Positions 48,787 to 59,450 of a stretch of 64,000 nt of DNA are shown here, piece by piece. Each line of letters starts with the position of its first letter. Positions within the stretch are counted from its first letter, which is position 1. Position numbers and translations under genes: made by a program. Source of the DNA: Rhizobium giardinii bv. giardinii H152. GTDB lineage: Bacteria > Pseudomonadota > Alphaproteobacteria > Rhizobiales > Rhizobiaceae. Below the pieces are notes generated by a model, which was not told where the DNA came from, searched no databases, and saw nothing but the letters and a program-made list of their open reading frames with translations. The stretch is from NCBI RefSeq assembly GCF_000379605.1, contig NZ_KB902702.1, positions 146,921 to 210,920 of the forward strand, written 5' to 3'.

Positions 48787-49530
48787 ATGGCTGATCTTAG
48801 AAACTACCAAACCCGGACGGCGCAGACTGGTGCGCAGGCGGGGGCCGTAATCGATGAAGGTCTGCGCACCTATATGCTCAAGGTGTACAACCTGATGGCC
48901 CTTGGTCTGGCGATCACCGGTATCGCCGCCTTCGCTGCGTTCCAATTCGCATTTGCGGACGGACAGCTGACCGCCTTCGGTCAGGCGATCTATGTGAGCC
49001 CGCTGAAGTGGGTCGTCATGCTCGCGCCGTTGGCTCTGGTGTTCTACATGAGCTTCCGGATCAACTCCATGAGCGTGTCCGCCGCGCAGACCACCTTCTG
49101 GGTCTATGCGGGCCTGATGGGTCTTTCGCTGTCGTCGATCTTCCTGATCTATACCGGCCAGAGCATCGTCCAGACGTTCTTCGTCACGGCGGCTTCGTTC
49201 GGCGGTCTGTCGCTCTACGGCTATACCACCAAGCGCGACCTTTCCGGTATGGGCTCGTTCCTGATCATGGGTCTGTTCGGCCTGATCATCGCCTCGATCG
49301 TCAACATCTTCCTCGGCTCGTCCGCGCTTGATTTTGCGATCTCCGTCATCGGCGTTCTGATCTTCGCCGGCCTGACCGCCTGGGATACCCAGAAGATCAA
49401 GGAAATGTACTTCGAAGCAGACGGTGCCGAAGTCGCCGGCCGCAAGGCCATCATGGGCGCCCTGACGCTCTACCTCGACTTCATCAACCTGTTCCTGTTC
49501 ATGCTGCGTTTCCTTGGAAACCGCGAATAA
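48787..49530 (+). CDS. Bax inhibitor-1/YccA family membrane protein
   Basis: 247 residues, seven membrane helices. The N-terminal cytosolic part (DEGLRTYMLKVYNLMALGLA) and helices with SLSSIFLIYTGQSIVQTFF, and the C-terminal GLTAWDTQKIKEMY motif, are typical of BI-1. A calcium-leak or stress-protective role is known for family members. Followed by a strong terminator. Confidence 0.92.
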   Translation: MADLRNYQTRTAQTGAQAGAVIDEGLRTYMLKVYNLMALGLAITGIAAFAAFQFAFADGQLTAFGQAIYVSPLKWVVMLAPLALVFYMSFRINSMSVSAAQTTFWVYAGLMGLSLSSIFLIYTGQSIVQTFFVTAASFGGLSLYGYTTKRDLSGMGSFLIMGLFGLIIASIVNIFLGSSALDFAISVIGVLIFAGLTAWDTQKIKEMYFEADGAEVAGRKAIMGALTLYLDFINLFLFMLRFLGNRE

Positions 49531-49550
49531 CCGGAACCCCGAGACAATCG

Positions 49551-49577
49551 AAAAAGGCGGCCTTGGCCGCCTTTTTT
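49551..49577 (+). terminator. Intrinsic terminator of the BI-1 gene
   Basis: AAAAAGGCGGCC / GGCCGCCTTTTTT with a two-base loop and a U run, 20 bases after the stop. It has A and T runs on both sides, so it can work in either direction. Confidence 0.9.
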
Positions 49578-49663
49578 GTTGCCTGATCCGTGACGTTTGG
49601 CGCTTGCCTGATTGCTCTATCCCGGTATGAAGGACGAGTTGTTTTATCCAATCAGGCCTGCCG

Positions 49664-50221
49664 ATGTCTTTCACCCTGCGCGACGCCACCCCTTCCGACA
49701 TTCCGGCCATCACCGATATTTACCGGGAATCCGTGCTGAACGGTGTTGCCTCCTATGAGATGACGCCTCCGGCCGAAGCGGAAATGGCGTCGCGGTTCTC
49801 GGCGATCATCAGCAACGGTTACCCCTATATCGCCGCAGTCGCTCCGGATGGCGTCCTGCTCGGCTATGCCTATGCATCTGCGTTCCGGACACGGCCGGCC
49901 TATCGTTTCCTGGTCGAGGATTCGATCTATCTGGCGCCGCAGGCGCGGGGGCAGGGCGCGGGCAAGGCTCTGCTTGCCGAACTCATCCGGCGCTGCACGG
50001 AACTCGGCTTCCGCCAGATGGTCGCCGTCATCGGCGGCGCGCATCCGGCTTCGGTGGCGGTCCATCGCGCGGCCGGCTTCGAGCATGGCGGATTGATGAA
50101 GGGGACCGGCTTCAAGCACGGCCGCTGGCTCGATACGATCATCATGCAATTGCCGCTCGGCGATGGCGTGACGACCGATCCCGAGCCCGGCGTCTATCCG
50201 GATACGCTCTATCGCGGCTGA
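49664..50221 (+). CDS. GNAT N-acetyltransferase, phosphinothricin acetyltransferase (Pat)-like
   Basis: 185 residues. TLRDATPSDIPAITDIYRESVLNGVASYE, read as two blocks, is the typical Pat/YncA N-terminus; the acetyl-CoA loop is APQARGQGAGKALLAEL and the C-terminal half shows HPASVAVHRAAGFEHGG. Substrates of relatives include methionine sulfone/sulfoximine. Convergent with the DUF2794 gene, one base apart. Confidence 0.9.
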   Translation: MSFTLRDATPSDIPAITDIYRESVLNGVASYEMTPPAEAEMASRFSAIISNGYPYIAAVAPDGVLLGYAYASAFRTRPAYRFLVEDSIYLAPQARGQGAGKALLAELIRRCTELGFRQMVAVIGGAHPASVAVHRAAGFEHGGLMKGTGFKHGRWLDTIIMQLPLGDGVTTDPEPGVYPDTLYRG

Positions 50222-50222
50222 C

Positions 50223-50630
50223 TCAGGTTTCGATCAGCTTCAGCATCTTGTCGAAGACTTTCAAGACCTGCTGCAGGTCGTGGCCGCGCTTCAGGATCAT
50301 GCCGTGTGTATTGACGACGCTGTAGGCACCCTGCTTGGCCGCAAGCTTCGGGTTTTTCTCGATCCTGAAGAGCGGCAACTCGCCTGAACGCTTGAACACC
50401 GAGAACACCGCCCGGTCGCGCAGGTGATCCATCGCATAGTCGCGCCACTCGCCTTCGCCGACCATGCGGCCATAGACTCTGAGGATCAGGTCGAGTTCCC
50501 TGCGGTGGAAGGTGATGGGTGGCGGATCCTGGCTGCTGCTGCGGTATTCGTGCAGGTGGACAACCACATTGGAGGTTGGCTGCCTTTCGGAACGGGTCTC
50601 GCCTTGCGGCAAATCCGGCTGATCGGTCAT
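50223..50630 (-). CDS. DUF2794 domain-containing protein
   Basis: 135 residues. The conserved segment FHRRELDLILRVYGRMVGEGEWRDYAMDHLRDRAVF (two blocks), SVFKRSGELPLFRIEK and LKRGHDLQQVLKVFDKMLKL match the alphaproteobacterial DUF2794 family, function unknown. An in-frame ATG at 50792 with a good GGAGG site would give 189 residues; the extra part shows no family resemblance, so ATG 50630 is preferred but not certain. Confidence 0.8.
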   Translation of the reverse strand: MTDQPDLPQGETRSERQPTSNVVVHLHEYRSSSQDPPPITFHRRELDLILRVYGRMVGEGEWRDYAMDHLRDRAVFSVFKRSGELPLFRIEKNPKLAAKQGAYSVVNTHGMILKRGHDLQQVLKVFDKMLKLIET

Positions 50631-50817
50631 CTTTACCCCGGCCTTTATTGTGACAGGACGGTTACAGTTTGCCTGACCTTCGCTGAAATGCAAGCCGCAA
50701 GCCGCACCGGTTTGCCAGAGACTTTCTTCTGTATGCCGCATTTCAGTCAAAACCGCGCCCCATTTCGAAACGACACTCGCGCTCGCCGACATGGGGAGTC
50801 CTCCCGATTGTCCGGTC

Positions 50818-50935
50818 TGCTGTCTGCTCGAGGGATGCGTTTTTCGAGCGGGAGCAGTGTTGGAGTGGTTGGCCATCAGCGCCCATCGGGCGCGGCCACT
50901 CCAAACGCCACGTTTTCTGGCAACGCCCGTTGCCA
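50818..50935. other. Hairpin-rich non-coding region (candidate structured RNA)
   Basis: Within the 399-bp gap 50631-51029, three inverted repeats lie in a row. They are TGCTCGA/TCGAGCG flanked by CTGCTC/GAGCAG; TTGGAGTGG/CCACTCCAA (50860-50868 with 50896-50904) enclosing GCGCCC-ATC-GGGCGC; and TGGCAAC-GCCC-GTTGCCA (50918-50935). The rest of the gap shows no gene. Could be a small RNA, a leader of the DUF2794 gene or the end structure of the DUF1223 transcript. Confidence 0.45.
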
Positions 50936-51029
50936 AGAAGCCTGGTCGGTTCGGTCCGGTATCTTCGAACCCTCAGCCCCAGCCCCTCGATGCTGCCGGG
51001 CCGAACCAGTTAACTTGACCCGTCATAGA

Positions 51030-51779
51030 TTAGTTCGCGGTGCCGTCCGCCATGACGGTCGTCGCGCCGAGGATTGCGCCGGGCGTTTCATTGTCCTTCA
51101 TCTTTTGCAGCAGCACGGCGCAGCCGTCATTGTCGCCTTCACTGAGAACGGAGGCCGGCAGCACGAAATTGGCGGGGTTGCCGTCCCACATGCCGATCGT
51201 CTGGACATCGCGCACGGAATGCCAGTAGGAAATCGTCCTGCCGCTGTTCTCACCCTTCTTCACGTCAACCAGTTGCTCGCGGTTGAAATAGACGACGACG
51301 ACATTGGCCTTGCCGTCGCCGGCACCGACATTGATGTCGACCTCGTCCTTGCGCACGGTGGCATTAACCGGGACGGTCAGACCCTTGCCCTTTTCACGCA
51401 TTTCCGTCAGTCGCCGGTTGATGCCGTCGAGATCGGCCCCGTTGATATGGTCGCGTCCGTTGAGGATGGCCTGGGGCGTGTAGACGCCGCTGCGGCCGAG
51501 CATCCGGGCATAGGCGTATTGCCGGGCGGTGTTGTCCTTGGTGGCGAGCGTATCGGCCCAGCCGAGATAGTTCCAATAGTCGACGTGATAGGAAAGCGCC
51601 ACGACCTTGCCGTCATCGATCAGTTTCTTCAACGCCGCATCCGCCGGGGGGCAGGAAGAACAGCCCTGGCTGGTGAACAGTTCGACGACACCTGCCGGCT
51701 CGCCGGCTATGACCGGCAGCGCCATCAGGCCGAGGCCACAGGCGAGCATGATGCGGCGAAGGTTAGGGGATCCAGGCAT
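51030..51779 (-). CDS. DUF1223 family thioredoxin-like secreted protein
   Basis: 249 residues with signal peptide (IMLACGLGLMALPVIAG). After it comes VVELFTSQGCSSCPPADAAL with a CSSC thioredoxin-type pair, then YHVDYWNYLGWADTLA and YTPQAILNG, all typical of DUF1223. Likely a periplasmic redox protein; partner unknown. ATG 51779 has a GGAA site nine bases upstream; ATG 51794 is in frame. Confidence 0.85.
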   Translation of the reverse strand: MPGSPNLRRIMLACGLGLMALPVIAGEPAGVVELFTSQGCSSCPPADAALKKLIDDGKVVALSYHVDYWNYLGWADTLATKDNTARQYAYARMLGRSGVYTPQAILNGRDHINGADLDGINRRLTEMREKGKGLTVPVNATVRKDEVDINVGAGDGKANVVVVYFNREQLVDVKKGENSGRTISYWHSVRDVQTIGMWDGNPANFVLPASVLSEGDNDGCAVLLQKMKDNETPGAILGATTVMADGTAN

Positions 51780-51913
51780 CGGGCGTCGTTCCATTTCAAA
51801 GGATGCGGGGAGCTGCGAAGCAATTGAAGCCTTTCATACGCCGCTCGCCTTTCAACAGAAAGTCACGTTGGAGTGAGGCGAACGACATCGAAGGCGCTGC
51901 GCGCACGAGACGC

Positions 51914-51942
51914 AAAAAGGCCGGGGCTTTGCAGCCCCGGCC
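51914..51942 (-). terminator. Intrinsic terminator of acnA
   Basis: Perfect 10-bp stem (GGCCGGGGCT, 51919-51928 with 51933-51942), TTGC loop, followed on the minus strand by TTTTTG. About 20 bases after the acnA stop. Confidence 0.85.
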
Positions 51943-51963
51943 CTTGTTTTCACCCGGATGGAT

Positions 51964-54654
<2,691 letters not shown>

Positions 54655-54914
54655 TGGATACCCCGTTCCGTTTGATCGCCAAAGTGACGTACGAACGCCC
54701 GAGCGCATTTTATGCGCGATATGGGATGCGGGTACGGCCATTTCCGCTGTCCGTACGTGGAAATCATTCCATGTTCGGCGCTAGGATGAAATTCACGCCG
54801 ACCGCTGGCGTGTTGGGGCGGTTATAGATAATTTCTCCGGAACGTGCCAGACCATGCGCGACCAATTTGAGACAATTTTTTTGCGTTGCGACGAACGTCG
54901 TAAAAGGAATGTGA

Positions 54915-55556
54915 ATGCCGATCAGCCTCGTCGTCGAAGGCCTCAGTGCGAAGCGCGGCGAGGACCTGATTTTCAAGGATATTTCCTTTGTTCTGACAGT
55001 CGGGGAGGCCCTGATCGTGACCGGTGCGAACGGGTCCGGAAAGTCGACACTGCTGCGCGTTCTGGCGGGACTTCTGGCAGCGGAATCCGGCAGCATGCTG
55101 CTTGACGGAATGGTGGGTGACATCGGCCATCCGCGCGAGCTCTGCCACTACCTCGGCCATCGCAACGCGATGAAGCGGGAACTGACCGTCGAAGAGAATC
55201 TTTCCTTCTGGAAATCCTTCATGGGTGATTCGGAAGGCGGGGTCGGGACAGGCATCGAGGAAGCCGCCGAGGCGCTGGGGCTCGGCGGCATTGCGCATCT
55301 GCCATTCGGCTATCTCTCGGCCGGTCAGCAGCGGCGCATGGCGATGGCCAAGTTGCTCGTCGCCTATCGTCCCGTCTGGCTGCTCGACGAGCCGACAGCG
55401 GCGCTCGATGCAAGCGCCGACCGGCTATTTGCGACGTTGGTGACCCGGCATCTTTGCGCGGGCGGCATCGTCGTCGCCGCGACGCATCAGCCATTGGGGG
55501 TTGAGGCCAGGGAGTTGCGGATGACGGGGTTTGCGGGTGTGGGGGAGTTGGTTTGA
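54915..55556 (+). CDS. ccmA: Cytochrome c maturation ATP-binding protein CcmA
   Basis: 213 residues. Walker A VTGANGSGKST, signature LSAGQQRRMAMAKLL and Walker B VWLLDEPTAALD. LGHRNAMKRELTVEENLSFW is a CcmA hallmark. It energises release of haem-loaded CcmE from the CcmABCD complex. First gene of ccmABCDG (no ccmE/F/H in this window), but separated from ccmB by 298 bp packed with palindromic repeats. Confidence 0.95.
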   Translation: MPISLVVEGLSAKRGEDLIFKDISFVLTVGEALIVTGANGSGKSTLLRVLAGLLAAESGSMLLDGMVGDIGHPRELCHYLGHRNAMKRELTVEENLSFWKSFMGDSEGGVGTGIEEAAEALGLGGIAHLPFGYLSAGQQRRMAMAKLLVAYRPVWLLDEPTAALDASADRLFATLVTRHLCAGGIVVAATHQPLGVEARELRMTGFAGVGELV

Positions 55557-55576
55557 ATATCGAGTTTGCCGCAATC

Positions 55577-55624
55577 ACCCCCCTCCGCCCTGTCGGGCAT
55601 CTCCCCCTCACGGGGGCAGATCGG
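55577..55624. repeat. Palindromic intergenic repeat, type B
   Basis: A C-rich element (CCCCCCTCCGCCCTGTCGGG, then CATCTCCCCCTCACGGGGG and CAGATCGG) with two small dyads, CCCTGTCGGG and CCCCCTCACGGGGG. The same unit occurs inside ftsY (60486-60531 and 60584-60635, opposite copy 60700-60787). It is of the RIME/REP kind common in rhizobial intergenic DNA. Confidence 0.75.
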
Positions 55625-55644
55625 CTGGCGCTCTGCCGTGCCGT

Positions 55645-55825
55645 CCCCCCTCATCCGACCCTTCGGGCCACCTTCTCCCCGACGGGGAGAAGAGGGTGGC
55701 TGCGGCAAGCCCACGAAGAAATCCCCACGTCTCGTGTCAACGAAACACTGAGTTCGAAGGAGCGGCGGCAAACTCCCTCTTCTCCCCCATGGGGAGAAGG
55801 TGGCCCGAAGGGTCGGATGAGGGGG
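55645..55825. repeat. Pair of type A palindromic repeats in inverted orientation between ccmA and ccmB
   Basis: Copies 55645-55696 and 55774-55825 are near-perfect inverted repeats of about 51 bp separated by 77 bp. Each holds CCCTCATCCGACCCTTCGGG and CCACCTTCTCCCC with its partner GGGGAGAAG. The transcript could fold into a hairpin with about 50 paired bases between ccmA and ccmB. A related copy lies at 63569-63635. Confidence 0.85.
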
Positions 55826-55854
55826 CTTTCGCAAAACATTGCGGAGATCGCTTC

Positions 55855-56514
55855 ATGACCTCCCTCTTCCTCCGCGACCTCAAACTTGCCATGCGCGCCG
55901 GCGGCGGGGCGTTGATCGGTGTGTTGTTCTTCATGACCGTCGTCGCCGTGGTGCCGTTTGCCGTGGGTCCCGATCTCAATCTCCTGTCGCGGATCGGGCC
56001 GGCGATCCTGTGGATCGGCGCGCTGCTTGCCTCCCTGCTCGGGCTCGACCGTCTGTTCCAGGCCGAGCGTGAGGATGGCTCGCTCGACCTGATGCTGATG
56101 CAGCAGACACCGCTGGTGCTGACGGTGCTGATGAAGTGCCTGGCGCACTGGACGGCGACCGGCTTGCCGCTGGTGATCGCCGCGCCGCTGCTGGGGCTGT
56201 TCATGAACATGAACGAGGTTGCGATCGGTGCGACCATGCTGACGCTGCTTGCCGGCACGCCAGCGATTACGCTCATCGGCGCGGCGGGTGCTGCCGTCGC
56301 CGTGACGCTGCCGCGCGGCGGCCTGCTGGTGTCGATCCTGGTGCTGCCGCTTACCATTCCCGTCCTGATCTTCGGGGTCAGCGCAGCCTATGCGGCGGTC
56401 GAGGATCCGACGCCCTTCCTGCCGCCCTTCCTGATTTTGATCGCGATCACGCTTTTCTTTGCAGTGATCGGGCCGCTTTCGGCGGCACTGGCGCTGAGGG
56501 CCGCGTCGGACTGA
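55855..56514 (+). CDS. ccmB: Haem exporter permease CcmB
   Basis: 219 residues, six membrane helices. FLRDLKLAMRAGGGALIGVLFF at the start, GLDRLFQAEREDGSLDLMLMQ and LKCLAHWTATGLPLVIAAPLLG are family motifs (the second residue of the last block is M in place of L at its beginning). Forms the ABC permease with CcmA and CcmC. ATG 55855 with GGAG upstream; the preceding repeats leave no room for a longer start. Confidence 0.93.
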   Translation: MTSLFLRDLKLAMRAGGGALIGVLFFMTVVAVVPFAVGPDLNLLSRIGPAILWIGALLASLLGLDRLFQAEREDGSLDLMLMQQTPLVLTVLMKCLAHWTATGLPLVIAAPLLGLFMNMNEVAIGATMLTLLAGTPAITLIGAAGAAVAVTLPRGGLLVSILVLPLTIPVLIFGVSAAYAAVEDPTPFLPPFLILIAITLFFAVIGPLSAALALRAASD

Positions 56515-56574
56515 CGCAAATGTGATCGCATGGTATTCATTGAAGAGAAGGTCCTTCGGCGTTAAAGAACCATC

Positions 56575-57336
56575 ATGAGCGAAAACAGCCTGACCATCCG
56601 CAAATTCAGCGATCTCGCCAATCCCACACGGTTTTTGGGGCTGGCGGCGCGCGTGCTGCCGTGGCTTATCGGGTTGACCGTCGTGCTGTTTGCGATTGGC
56701 CTCTATCTTTCCTTCACCACCGAGGGCGATTACCAGCAGGGCGAGACGGTGCGCATCATGTATGTGCATGTGCCTGCCGCCTGGCTGTCGATGATGTGCT
56801 ACACGGTGATGGCGGTCTCGGCGCTGGGGACCTTGGTCTGGCGGCATCCGCTCGCAGATGTTTCCGCCCGCGCCGCAGCGCCCATCGGGGCCGGCTTTAC
56901 CTTTCTCGCCCTCGTTACCGGTTCGCTGTGGGGCAAGCCGATGTGGGGCGCCTGGTGGGTCTGGGACGCGCGGCTGACCTCGGTCTTCGTGCTGTTCCTG
57001 ATGTATCTCGGGCTGATCGCGCTCAACCGGGCGATGGACGATCCGGGCAAGGCGGCGAAGGTATCGGCCATCCTGATCCTCGTCGGCTTCGTCAATATCC
57101 CGATCATCAAGTTCTCGGTCGAATGGTGGAACACATTGCATCAGCCGGCGAGCGTCCTCAGGCTCGGCGGCTCGGCGATCGATCCGGAATTCCTGTGGCC
57201 GCTGCTGGTGATGGCGGTTGCCTTCACGCTTCTGTTCTTCGCGCTACATATCGCCGCGATGCGCAACGAGATCTGGCGCCGCCGGGTGACCTCGATGCGC
57301 CGTCAGGCGGCGCGCGCCGCTGGCCGGGAGGCCTGA
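56575..57336 (+). CDS. ccmC: Haem exporter protein CcmC
   Basis: 253 residues, six helices. The tryptophan-rich haem-binding motif [13 protein letters not shown] lies in the periplasmic loop, with conserved histidines in MYVHVPAAW and [10 protein letters not shown]. It passes haem to CcmE. Overall length as in other rhizobia. Sixty bp after ccmB. Confidence 0.96.
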   Translation: MSENSLTIRKFSDLANPTRFLGLAARVLPWLIGLTVVLFAIGLYLSFTTEGDYQQGETVRIMYVHVPAAWLSMMCYTVMAVSALGTLVWRHPLADVSARAAAPIGAGFTFLALVTGSLWGKPMWGAWWVWDARLTSVFVLFLMYLGLIALNRAMDDPGKAAKVSAILILVGFVNIPIIKFSVEWWNTLHQPASVLRLGGSAIDPEFLWPLLVMAVAFTLLFFALHIAAMRNEIWRRRVTSMRRQAARAAGREA

Positions 57337-57338
57337 CC

Positions 57339-57509
57339 ATGATGACCCATACCGCCTATGTCGCCGCAAGCTATGGCACCGCCGCCCTTACGGTGGTGGC
57401 GCTGATCCTCTGGGTCTGGACTGACGGACGCGCGCGCCGCCGCGAATTGCAGGCGCTGGAGAAGGCCGGCATCCGCCGCCGTTCGGCCCAAGGTGGAGAG
57501 GCGCCATGA
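57339..57509 (+). CDS. ccmD: Haem exporter accessory protein CcmD
   Basis: 56 residues: one membrane helix ([16 protein letters not shown]) followed by a basic cytosolic tail ([19 protein letters not shown]), the standard CcmD layout. Two adjacent ATGs (57339 and 57342) are possible. Its stop overlaps the ccmG start (ATGA). Releases holo-CcmE from CcmC. Confidence 0.9.
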   Translation: MMTHTAYVAASYGTAALTVVALILWVWTDGRARRRELQALEKAGIRRRSAQGGEAP

Positions 57510-58111
57510 GCGACGAAGCAACCGAGCTGCAGGGTGGCCGGCCAGGCAAGACGCGCATCGTCCTTGCGCTTCTCCCGCTGGTGATTTTTGCGGGGCTGGC
57601 GGCAATTTTCTGGAGCCAGCTCGGTTCCGGCCGCGACATCAGCGAAATCCCCTCGGCGCTGATCGGCACCAAGGCGCCGTCGCTCGACCTGCCGCCGCTC
57701 GAAGGCGCGACCTTCAAGGGCGCCCCCATGCCGGCGCTGAACGATGCGGCGGTGAAAGGCAAGCTGACGCTGGTGAATGTCTGGGCGTCCTGGTGCCTGC
57801 CGTGCCGCGAGGAAAATCCGATCATCCTCGACCTGGCGAAGGACCCGCGCCTGACGGTGGTCGGGATCAACTACAAGGACCAGACGGACAACGCGCTCAG
57901 GTTCCTCGGCGAACTCGGCAACCCCTTCTCGGCCATCGGCATCGATCCGCGCGGCAAGGCGGCAATCGACTGGGGCGTCTACGGCATCCCGGAATCCTAC
58001 CTCGTCGACGCCTCCGGCACGATCGTCTACAAGCGCGTCGGACCGTTCGATGAGAAAAGCCTGAAGGAAGGGCTTTTTCCGGCGATCGAAAAGGCGATGG
58101 CAGGCTCCTGA
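57506..58111 (+). CDS. ccmG: Thiol:disulfide interchange protein CcmG/DsbE (CycY)
   Basis: 201 residues. A membrane anchor ([19 protein letters not shown]) precedes a periplasmic thioredoxin domain with active site [13 protein letters not shown] and the cis-proline loop [10 protein letters not shown]. Reduces apocytochrome c cysteines for haem ligation. Last gene of the ccm operon here. Confidence 0.95.
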   Translation: MSDEATELQGGRPGKTRIVLALLPLVIFAGLAAIFWSQLGSGRDISEIPSALIGTKAPSLDLPPLEGATFKGAPMPALNDAAVKGKLTLVNVWASWCLPCREENPIILDLAKDPRLTVVGINYKDQTDNALRFLGELGNPFSAIGIDPRGKAAIDWGVYGIPESYLVDASGTIVYKRVGPFDEKSLKEGLFPAIEKAMAGS

Positions 58112-58129
58112 GACCGGCACCGACTCATC

Positions 58130-58717
58130 TCAAAGAGACGACTGCCAGGCCTTCACGGCCTCCAGTGGATAAACCAGCATCAGCACGTTCAAGGTAAGGT
58201 TGTCGCGGATCAGCCAGCCGGTGAAAATCTCGAAGACGATGGCGATGGCGACGGTGGCCGCGACCGGCGCGCGCCAGGCAAACAGAAAGCCGAGCGCCAT
58301 GAAGATGGTGTCCATCACCGAATTCAGGATGCTGTCGCCGTAATAATCGAGCGAGATCGTCGCGGCGCGGTAGCGGTCGATGATGATGGGCGAGTTTTCC
58401 AGCAGTTCCCAGCCGACCTCGATCACCAGCGCCAGAAGCAGCCCGGCGGCGATCGGCCTGCGGCGCAGCAGGAGATGGGCAAGGCCGTAGAACAGGAAGC
58501 CGTGGATGATGTGCGAGGGGGTGTACCAGTCCGCCAGATGCTGCGAATTGCCGGGGCCGTTGGCAATTGGTTCAAACAGCTTGACATAGCCGCATTCGCA
58601 GATCGGGATGCGGCCCATCCAGTACATGATGACGGCCTGCAGCACGACGATGGCGGCGCAGGCGGCAAGCCAGACGGCCTGCCGCTGCGCGGGGTTGCGG
58701 GCGTCGATGGCGCTCAC
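58130..58717 (-). CDS. DUF2585 (UPF0314) family membrane protein
   Basis: 195 residues, about five helices ([39 protein letters not shown]). Conserved [25 protein letters not shown] and [13 protein letters not shown] are characteristic. Function unknown; regularly next to ispZ in Rhizobiales. ATG overlaps the ispZ stop. Confidence 0.86.
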   Translation of the reverse strand: MSAIDARNPAQRQAVWLAACAAIVVLQAVIMYWMGRIPICECGYVKLFEPIANGPGNSQHLADWYTPSHIIHGFLFYGLAHLLLRRRPIAAGLLLALVIEVGWELLENSPIIIDRYRAATISLDYYGDSILNSVMDTIFMALGFLFAWRAPVAATVAIAIVFEIFTGWLIRDNLTLNVLMLVYPLEAVKAWQSSL

Positions 58718-59388
58718 TTGCCGGCCTCTTCCGGCGGATTGAGCGAATGCTTCATGATCAGCGGCATCTGGAACATGGTGAAGGCAAGCGTGATCGGCAT
58801 GGTGCCCCAGACCTTGAAGGCGACCCAGAAATTGTCGGCGGCCTTGGCATCGGGCAGGTAATAGGCATTGGCGCCGCGCCAGACGATCTCGTTGAGGATC
58901 GCGAGGAACAGGAAGAACACGCCCCAGCGCAGGGTCAGCTTGCGCCAGCCTTCGGCGTCAAGCTGGAAGGCGGCGTTGAAGACATAGCCGAGCAGCGATT
59001 TGCCGAAGGCAAGGCCGCCGAGCAGCACCACGCCGAACAGCGTGTTGATGATGGTAGGCTTCATCTTGAAGAACAGCTCGTCCTGCAGGTAGATGCCGAG
59101 GCCGCCGAAGACGATGACGACGATGCCGGAGACGAAGGGCATCAACGGCAGGTGGCCGAGCACCACCTTCGAGACGACGAGCGAAACCACCGTTGCGGCC
59201 ATGAAGAGACCGCTGGCGATGAACAGTGGCCCGCCGAGCGTCGCCAGAACCGGAAAATTCGCCGCCAGCCATTCGCCGCGCAGATTGGCGAAGAAGAACA
59301 CGAGCAAGGGCCCCAGTTCGAGCGCGAGCTTCAGCATCGGGTGGTGCCGGTCTTCGGCAGTGGGTGTGGTATCGCTTTCGAATTTCAT
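58714..59388 (-). CDS. ispZ: Inner-membrane septation protein (IspZ/YciB)
   Basis: 224 residues, five or six helices. [55 protein letters not shown] and [33 protein letters not shown], the last read in two parts, are family blocks. Needed for normal septation in Shigella. ATG 59388 is preferred to longer in-frame starts, which add Arg-rich non-conserved residues. Follows ftsY on the same strand. Confidence 0.9.
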   Translation of the reverse strand: MKFESDTTPTAEDRHHPMLKLALELGPLLVFFFANLRGEWLAANFPVLATLGGPLFIASGLFMAATVVSLVVSKVVLGHLPLMPFVSGIVVIVFGGLGIYLQDELFFKMKPTIINTLFGVVLLGGLAFGKSLLGYVFNAAFQLDAEGWRKLTLRWGVFFLFLAILNEIVWRGANAYYLPDAKAADNFWVAFKVWGTMPITLAFTMFQMPLIMKHSLNPPEEAGK

Positions 59389-59450
59389 GCGTCGGTCAAA
59401 CCTGTTCGTTTCGCCTCGCCATGGGCGCTTTCCACGGCATATCTGTGGCA

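Noticed and set aside
55487..55834. Minus-strand frame of 115 codons across the ccmA-ccmB spacer
   Set aside because: It is made of the palindromic repeats (low-complexity Pro/Arg/Gly) and the end of ccmA in antisense; no coding evidence.
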